Positions 6,026 to 10,504 of a DNA stretch of 10,504 bases are shown one piece after another (positions within the stretch are counted from its first letter, which is position 1; every line of letters begins with the position of its first letter). Location: positions 1-10,504 of the forward strand of contig QHOD01000078.1 of NCBI GenBank assembly GCA_003218615.1, written 5' to 3'. A program made the position numbers and the translations under genes. Below the pieces are notes generated by a model. The model ran no database searches. It saw only the letters and a program-made list of their open reading frames with translations, and was not told the DNA's origin. Source of the stretch: Verrucomicrobiota bacterium. GTDB taxonomy: Bacteria; Verrucomicrobiota; Verrucomicrobiia; Chthoniobacterales; UBA10450.

Positions 6026-6517
6026 ATGCCGAAGCTAGTTATCAACGGGACTGCGCACGAACTCGTCGAAGACCTGATCACGATCGGGCGCGCCCCGGAT
6101 AACACGATCGTTATTGACGATCCATCGGTCTCGAGTCGTCACGCGCACTTGCAGTTGATCGGCGAGGCTTATCGGTTGAAAGATCTTGGTTCAACCAATG
6201 GTACACGCGTCAACGGTATCCCGGTCGCAGAAGCAGCGCTGCGTTTTGACGATCGAATTCGGTTCGGAGCAGCCGAAGCACGCTACGAAGCGGATACAAC
6301 CGGGTCGCACCCTTTGCCTCAGCTCGAGGAGCTCGAAGCCACGCCCGCGGAATTAAGCGCAGTACCGCCCGATTTCGCCAACGCATCTCCCTTCCCACGT
6401 CAGAAGGGTCAAAAGGACCCGATTCGCACTGCAATTCTCGCCGGCTCGGCGATTGCCCTGCTCGTCTTTCTCGGTAGCATGATCGCGGTACTCATGATGC
6501 ACGCGCCCAGTCTCTAA
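6026..6517 (+). CDS. FHA-domain protein with C-terminal membrane anchor
   Basis: A 163-aa protein. Residues 1-90 form a forkhead-associated domain, which binds phosphothreonine peptides. All the key motifs are present: IGR (20-22), SSRHAHL (36-42, with Ser37 and His39), and GSTNGTRVNG (55-64, with Asn58 and Gly59). An acidic, Pro-rich linker (about 90-132) leads to one hydrophobic helix at 136-158, so the FHA domain should face the cytoplasm as a tail-anchored protein. No kinase, phosphatase or peptidoglycan-binding domain is attached. It is the first gene downstream of the rightward candidate promoter, followed by HAD and STAS genes. The likely role is docking a Ser/Thr-phosphorylated partner at the inner membrane; that partner is not in the window. 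No Shine-Dalgarno is obvious before the ATG. Confidence 0.9.
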   Translation: MPKLVINGTAHELVEDLITIGRAPDNTIVIDDPSVSSRHAHLQLIGEAYRLKDLGSTNGTRVNGIPVAEAALRFDDRIRFGAAEARYEADTTGSHPLPQLEELEATPAELSAVPPDFANASPFPRQKGQKDPIRTAILAGSAIALLVFLGSMIAVLMMHAPSL

Positions 6518-6521
6518 GCCT

Positions 6522-6639
6522 TCATTCCGAACGGAGCGAAGCGCAGTCGAGGAATTTCTCATTGTTAAAGGGACCGCTGCACTTAATTGCACGTTTCCGG
6601 AAGAGCAGTAAGAGATGTCTCGACTTCGCTCGACATGAC
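6522..6639. repeat. inverted-repeat element between FHA and HAD genes
   Basis: About 118 bp with imperfect inverted arms. The left arm contains GAGCGAAG (6534-6541), then CGCAG, then TCGAG (6547-6551). The right arm has CTCGA (6619-6623) directly followed by CTTCGCTC (6624-6631), so the left arm carries a 5-bp insertion. The outer flanks (TCATTCCG... and ...CGACATGACC) extend the resemblance. The sequence style, CATTCCGA..GAGCGAAG..TCGAGGAAT with the reverse partner, is typical of dispersed intergenic repeats in many bacterial genomes. The right end contains the ATG at 6635 that may start the HAD gene. Copy number could not be checked. Confidence 0.6.
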
Positions 6640-6643
6640 CGAT

Positions 6644-7327
6644 ATGCAAAAGCGTCTGCTTCTTTTCGACATCGATGGCACGTTGATCCATTCAGGCGGC
6701 GCTGGTGTGCGCGCTCTCAAATCCGCGTTCGAGGAGCGCTTCGGTGTTGCCGATGACCTGCACGGCATCGAAATCGCGGGGATGACCGATTCGGGCATCG
6801 TCGTGAGCATACTGAAGAAGAATGACATTCTCGCGACGAATGAAAACATCGGCGCGTTTCTGGACAGCTACGTTCATTTTCTTTCGCTCGAACTGCCCCG
6901 ACGCAAAGGCAAATTGCTCCCCGGAGTGCTCGATTTGCTCGAGAAACTCAAGTCGCGGCCGCATCTCGTTCTCGGGCTTCTCACCGGAAATGTCTCGCGC
7001 GGCGCACGATTGAAGCTCGAACACCATGGCGTCTGGCACTTTTTTGAGTTCGGCGCGTTTGCCGACGACCATCAGGACCGCAACCGGCTTGGATCATTCG
7101 CGCGCGCGCGCGCAAAGGAAAAGCACGGACGGGAATTCTCCCCATCCCAGATCGACGTGATCGGCGACACCCCGCGCGATATTGCCTGCGGCAAGGCCAT
7201 TGGCGCACGCACGATCGCCGTCGCAACCGGCACATGGAGTCGCGAGGAGCTTGCGAAATATCAGCCCGATTTCTTGATCGATGATCTTTCAGATGTGGAA
7301 GGCCTCATCCATACACTCGGATGGTAA
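6644..7327 (+). CDS. HAD-superfamily phosphatase, phosphoglycolate-phosphatase-like
   Basis: A 227-aa haloacid-dehalogenase hydrolase that should dephosphorylate a small molecule. Motif I is LLFDIDGTL, with nucleophile Asp9 and Asp11. Motif II is GLLTGN with Thr114. The candidate motif III lysine is Lys124 (ARLKLEHHG). Motif IV is VIGDTPRD, with Asp175 and Asp179. A helical cap lies roughly at 20-90, as in the Gph/PGP-like subgroup. The substrate is unknown; phosphoglycolate is only the nearest named activity. I chose ATG 6644 because three residues then precede the core strand. ATG 6635, inside the upstream repeat, is equally usable, and a TTG further upstream at 6587 would translate the repeat and is unlikely. 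STAS follows after 23 bp, so the two may be cotranscribed. Confidence 0.88.
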   Translation: MQKRLLLFDIDGTLIHSGGAGVRALKSAFEERFGVADDLHGIEIAGMTDSGIVVSILKKNDILATNENIGAFLDSYVHFLSLELPRRKGKLLPGVLDLLEKLKSRPHLVLGLLTGNVSRGARLKLEHHGVWHFFEFGAFADDHQDRNRLGSFARARAKEKHGREFSPSQIDVIGDTPRDIACGKAIGARTIAVATGTWSREELAKYQPDFLIDDLSDVEGLIHTLGW

Positions 7328-7350
7328 TCGATTGACGATTGAATGGTTGA

Positions 7351-7701
7351 ATGAAAAAATCCGCTTCTCCTGCCGTGCCAATGCCGTCCAAAGACCGCCC
7401 CAATGTGCTCCCGCTCGAAGGCGAAATCGATCTGCACGTTTCACCCAGCCTCACCGCCGCTCTCAACAGAATGATCGACAAAAAACCGAAACAGTTAGTT
7501 GTCGATCTTTCCCGCGTCGCCTACATCGACAGCGCGGGACTCGCGGCATTGATAGAAGGAATGCAGAAGGTTGAAGCTTACGGTGGCCAGTTTGCACTGG
7601 CTGACTTGCAGGAAACAGTGCGTTCGATTTTCGAGATCGCGCGGCTCGATCAGGTATTTCGGATCTTTCCAGACGTAGATGCGGCGTTGGCCGCAGCCTG
7701 A
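7351..7701 (+). CDS. STAS-domain anti-sigma-factor antagonist
   Basis: A 116-aa single-domain STAS protein of the SpoIIAA/RsbV type. The domain covers about residues 17-112: GEIDLHVSPSL, then QLVVDLSRVAYIDSAGLAAL, where Ser61 in DSAGL is the expected phosphorylation site. In partner switching the unphosphorylated protein binds an anti-sigma kinase and releases a sigma factor; PP2C phosphatases reverse the phosphorylation. Neither partner is in the window, so the target is unknown. ATG 7351 gives a 16-residue basic, Pro/Ser-rich leader; ATG 7381 is possible. It sits 23 bp after the HAD gene. Its 3' end overlaps the leftward glycosyltransferase gene by about 52 bp. Confidence 0.92.
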   Translation: MKKSASPAVPMPSKDRPNVLPLEGEIDLHVSPSLTAALNRMIDKKPKQLVVDLSRVAYIDSAGLAALIEGMQKVEAYGGQFALADLQETVRSIFEIARLDQVFRIFPDVDAALAAA

Positions 7702-8783
7702 ACCAGAATCTCCAGCACGCGGGCGACGTTCATTGAAATATCGAACTGCGCCGCGCGCTGACTGTTTGTGGATCTTGTGGCGGCACGCCGCTCCGCATCC
7801 GACCAAAATTGAATGGCGTCGCGCAACCCCATTAGGTCATTCGCGGAGTCCGCAATCGAGCCGTGCACCCCATGCTCAATAATTTCACTAAACCCATTGT
7901 CACGAGTCGTGATCACCGGAAGTCCGCAAGCAAGCGCTTCGAGGCAAGCATTGGAAAACGGATCGTAAATCGTGGGTAAGATGAAAATGTCCGCCGCTGC
8001 GTAAATGCGCACCAGATCGTCGACCTCTCCCAGGAACTTCACGCGCTTTGATTTGTAGTACCGCTGATTTCCCCGGCCAGCGACGAGCAAATGCATTTTT
8101 CGATTGCGGCAGAGCGCCATCGCCGCGATTGCGAACCGCAAGCCTTTGCGTTCCCAGCCTGAGCCGGCGAACAGCAGCGCGATTTGGTCCGGCTTTATTT
8201 TTAATTCATCGCGGGCTTTCTCCCGAAGCTCCGTATCGAAGCGAAATTGCTGAATCGGAACGCCGTTGCGGACGATGTCGATCTTGTCCGCGGGGTAGCC
8301 GAAATGATCGACGATTTGATTCTTGACCATGTGAGAATTGACGATCACGCGGCCGGCGCCGCGATTTGCGAGGAGAGCTTCTTCGAGCTGCAAAATATCG
8401 CGATGCTTGCGATTGAAATCTCGAACAAATCGTTCCAGCGGAAGTTCAAATTTCCTTTTGCGAGCCAGCCAGGCGCGATGGACGCCGTCGCCAGCGCGGT
8501 ACACATCACAATTCCAGACTCGCTCAAGTGCCATCAGGACATCGCGATGAAGCTGCGGTCGTATTTGTTCCAAGCCGTTGGCAAACCCGATTGGCGACCC
8601 GGACTGCAAGCGGCGGACTGCCCCAAAAGGCCACTCATTTTGCGGCCATTCGCCTGTGGTAATGAGTTGCGCGTCATGTCCAGCTTCGGCAACTCCGCGG
8701 GCGAGCCGCTTTAGGTACGCTTCCGCGCCGCCACTCGGGGAATACCCGCGCCGAACAAACCCAATGCGGAGTCTTTTTGTCAT
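7650..8783 (-). CDS. GT4 glycosyltransferase, WaaG/RfaG-like (LPS core)
   Basis: A 377-aa GT-B fold enzyme transferring a sugar from a nucleotide-sugar to a growing glycan at the cytoplasmic face of the inner membrane. The N-terminal domain starts IGFVRRGYSPSGGAEAYLKRL, with the Gly-rich acceptor loop at 17-20; CDVYRAGDGVHRAWL (92-106) is characteristic of WaaG-like proteins. The donor-binding domain has NGVP (173-176), LLFAGSGWERKGL (203-215) and YDPFSNACLEALACGLPVIT (273-292). In that last motif the first acidic residue of the GT4 E-x7-E is Asp274, paired with Glu282. Start ATG 8783 is the natural N-terminus. The gene is divergent from the next GT4, 87 bp from its chosen start, and the stop overlaps STAS. 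The exact sugar and acceptor are not determinable. Confidence 0.9.
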   Translation of the reverse strand: MTKRLRIGFVRRGYSPSGGAEAYLKRLARGVAEAGHDAQLITTGEWPQNEWPFGAVRRLQSGSPIGFANGLEQIRPQLHRDVLMALERVWNCDVYRAGDGVHRAWLARKRKFELPLERFVRDFNRKHRDILQLEEALLANRGAGRVIVNSHMVKNQIVDHFGYPADKIDIVRNGVPIQQFRFDTELREKARDELKIKPDQIALLFAGSGWERKGLRFAIAAMALCRNRKMHLLVAGRGNQRYYKSKRVKFLGEVDDLVRIYAAADIFILPTIYDPFSNACLEALACGLPVITTRDNGFSEIIEHGVHGSIADSANDLMGLRDAIQFWSDAERRAATRSTNSQRAAQFDISMNVARVLEILVQAAANAASTSGKIRNT

Positions 8784-8870
8784 GGCTGGGAAAGCTCTAA
8801 ATGCATCTTGTCATTTCGATCGGAGCCGACACTTTACTTGCTCCACGTTCGCCAGAATAGTGGTAAGCCG

Positions 8871-10106
8871 ATGCCAGGTAAAACTTTGAACGCTCCTGCG
8901 CCGGTAGGCCCCGCCTCACCCGCGATACGTACTCTTCCGAGGCATTTGCTCTACTCGATCTTCGCGCGCATCGGTGGTTCCGGTCTGGATACCGATGCAT
9001 TTGAAACGTTGCGCGCGTCGTATCGAGCTGGATTTCTCGGAAAAGCAATCGCCTACGACAATCGACAGAAGGAAATTCCCGCCTCGCTAATCCGTTCTTT
9101 GCGCTGGCATCCTGTGCGCCTGATCTCGTTCTTGGAACGGCCTTATTATTATGGCGCGAAGAAAAAATATCTTGATTGGATCGCAGCCCGGCATCTGGCA
9201 ACCGGGCGCTACGACTTGTTTCACAGCTGGTCGGGAGACTGTTTACGCTCGCTTCGAGTAGCGAAAGAACGCCGCATCCCATCGATCGTAGAGATTCCGA
9301 CCTGGCACCGCGATGGCAGGAAGGCAAGAGTGAGCCGGCCGGACACCAGTCAATCGGCAAGCAGCGTTTCGGCGCTGCAAAAATGGAAGGCCGGATTGCT
9401 GCTCGATCGCAAGCGCTTCATCGAAGAGTATCGCCTTGCCGATCTGCTGGTCGTGTTATCGGAGACAGCAGCGGACACCTTTCGCGCACAAGGTTTCCCG
9501 GAGGAAAAACTATTTTATCTGCCGCGGGGCGCGGATGTGGAGCGCTTCAAGCCCGGCCAGCGGCCGGCAAAATTTCGGGCGATCTTTACGGGAGCACTGA
9601 TCAAGCGGAAAGGCATTCACCATTTGCTCGAGGCATGGCATCGCCTCAATCTGCCGGAGGCCGAATTATGGCTTGTCGGTTCCGTGCATGATGAAGCGAA
9701 ACCGTTCCTCGAGCAATTCTGGCGCGATAACATCCGGGTTGTAGGATTCGTGCCTGACCCGGAGAATTATCTCAGTCAAAGCACAGTTCATATTTTTCCC
9801 TCACAATGGGAGGGCAGCGCCAAAGTCACCTACGAGGCGGCTGCCTGCGGTTTGCCACAAATCACTACACGCGAAGCAGGCGATCTGGTGCGCGATGGCG
9901 TGGAGGGAATCATCGTGCAACCGGGAGATGTCGATGCGATCGCGGCGGCGATCGAACATCTGCATACCCATCCTGAAATAGTCGACCAGATGGGCAGCGC
10001 AGCAAGACGCCGCGTGGTTGAGAATTTCACCTGGGACCATTTCCGAACGCGATTGCTGGGCGCTTACGAACTCGCTATGCAGATTCAAGGAACACCAATT
10101 TCCTAG
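8871..10106 (+). CDS. GT4 glycosyltransferase
   Basis: A 411-aa GT-B protein, probably adding sugars to a lipopolysaccharide core or other surface glycan. The N-terminal half contains LLYSIFARIGGSGLD (26-40) and YDLFHSWSGDCLRSL (114-128). The donor domain shows LPRGADVERFKPG (217-229), FTGALIKRKGIHHLLEAW (239-256, with Lys245 and Lys247 near the diphosphate site) and FPSQWEGSAKVTYEAAACGL (309-328), where Glu314 and Glu322 form the E-x7-E motif. The frame is open from a TTG at 8808, but the added 21 residues show no family features, so ATG 8871 with GGTAAG shortly upstream is preferred. The heptosyltransferase gene begins 39 bp downstream on the same strand, suggesting one operon. The sugar specificity is unknown. 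Confidence 0.9.
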   Translation: MPGKTLNAPAPVGPASPAIRTLPRHLLYSIFARIGGSGLDTDAFETLRASYRAGFLGKAIAYDNRQKEIPASLIRSLRWHPVRLISFLERPYYYGAKKKYLDWIAARHLATGRYDLFHSWSGDCLRSLRVAKERRIPSIVEIPTWHRDGRKARVSRPDTSQSASSVSALQKWKAGLLLDRKRFIEEYRLADLLVVLSETAADTFRAQGFPEEKLFYLPRGADVERFKPGQRPAKFRAIFTGALIKRKGIHHLLEAWHRLNLPEAELWLVGSVHDEAKPFLEQFWRDNIRVVGFVPDPENYLSQSTVHIFPSQWEGSAKVTYEAAACGLPQITTREAGDLVRDGVEGIIVQPGDVDAIAAAIEHLHTHPEIVDQMGSAARRRVVENFTWDHFRTRLLGAYELAMQIQGTPIS

Positions 10107-10145
10107 GCGCCTCCGGTCGGCACGTCGACCGCTTCTTGCCAAGCA

Positions 10146-10504
10146 GTGAAGATTCTCCTCCTCCAGCTCAAACGGATCGGCGATTTGATCCTGACCACGC
10201 CAGCCATCAGTGCGTTGCGCGCAAATTTCCCTGATTCCCGGTTGACACTTGTTGTCTCAAATAAATGCGCCGAGCTGGTGCCAGCCATCTGGGATGTCGA
10301 TCGGATTTGGATGGCGCGACGTAATCTGCGCGACCTCGCCCTGTTTTTTACCGTCGCCCGCGAGAAATTTGATTACTGCATTGATTTCACGCGCACCGAT
10401 CGCTCCGCGTTTCTCGCCTTCTTATCCGGCGCAAGAACACGCGCGGTGTCTTACCGGGTGCGTGATCAGTCCAAGAAGCGGGCCCGCGTTTACACCGATT
10501 TTGT
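10146..10504 (+). CDS. GT9 heptosyltransferase family, 5' part
   Basis: A GTG-initiated frame stays open to the window edge (119 codons). It begins VKILLLQLKRIGDLILTTPA, then ISALRANFPDSRLTLVV. This is the GT9 N-terminal signature (.ILLL.L.RIGDL..TTP....LR..FP...), as in WaaF, WaaC and other ADP-heptose:LPS heptosyltransferases. FDYCIDFTRTDRSAFLAFLSGARTRAVSY (about 79-107) matches the second Rossmann strand region of the same family. These enzymes add heptose to the LPS inner core at the cytoplasmic side of the inner membrane. The C-terminal donor-binding domain lies outside. The upstream GT4 gene ends 39 bp before, so the two probably share a transcript. No strong Shine-Dalgarno is visible. 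Whether the true acceptor is LPS core or O-antigen is unknown. Confidence 0.85.
   Translation, partial: MKILLLQLKRIGDLILTTPAISALRANFPDSRLTLVVSNKCAELVPAIWDVDRIWMARRNLRDLALFFTVAREKFDYCIDFTRTDRSAFLAFLSGARTRAVSYRVRDQSKKRARVYTDF

Noticed and set aside
6587..6643. TTG-initiated upstream extension of the HAD gene
   Set aside because: It would translate the inverted-repeat element; the HAD core starts immediately after ATG 6644.
8247..8714. 155-aa plus-strand frame antisense to the GT4 gene
   Set aside because: It lies entirely within a well-supported GT4 gene and shows no domain of its own.
8808..8870. TTG-initiated 21-residue extension of the second GT4
   Set aside because: It has no family resemblance, and an ATG with a plausible upstream GGTAAG lies at 8871.

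Overview
The window looks like a chromosomal segment from a Gram-negative bacterium. Lipopolysaccharide-type glycosyltransferases, an ADP-heptose:LPS heptosyltransferase-like gene and a lipobox-bearing lipoprotein support that. The long-insert signal peptidase I, weak or absent Shine-Dalgarno sequences, short intergenic repeats and moderately high GC content suggest a soil Verrucomicrobiota-type (PVC) organism. That placement is inference; no rRNA or other taxonomic marker is present.

Left part (1-5911). The 3' end of a UbiD-family decarboxylase gene runs rightward and converges on a leftward block. Read in transcription order, that block is lepA (translation factor EF4), lepB (signal peptidase I), a polytopic membrane protein of unknown function, a squalene/phytoene synthase of the HpnD type, and a glycine-zipper lipoprotein. 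A ~98 bp inverted-repeat element lies between lepA and lepB. The unknown membrane protein gene and the synthase gene overlap by 16 bp, which suggests translational coupling.

Centre (5912-7701). A ~114 bp divergent region has a 16-bp perfect palindrome whose two halves supply a TTGACC -35-like hexamer in each direction. It separates lepA from a rightward group: an FHA-domain protein with a C-terminal membrane anchor, a HAD phosphatase of the Gph type, and a STAS anti-sigma-factor antagonist. A second inverted-repeat element lies between the FHA and HAD genes and appears to contribute an ATG at the HAD start. FHA and STAS proteins side by side suggest phosphorylation-dependent signalling, but no kinase, phosphatase or sigma factor is visible here.

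Right part (7650-10504). Two divergent GT4 glycosyltransferases are followed by the start of a GT9 heptosyltransferase that leaves the window. This is most likely the edge of an LPS core or surface-glycan locus. The first GT4 gene overlaps the STAS gene tail to tail by about 52 bp.

Most genes belong to recognised families. The least explained items are the unknown membrane protein, the lipoprotein's C-terminal TGR repeat, the palindromic divergent promoter and the two intergenic repeat elements. I found no clear evidence of a novel defence, mobile or biosynthetic system, and no CRISPR array, tRNA, rRNA or transposase.
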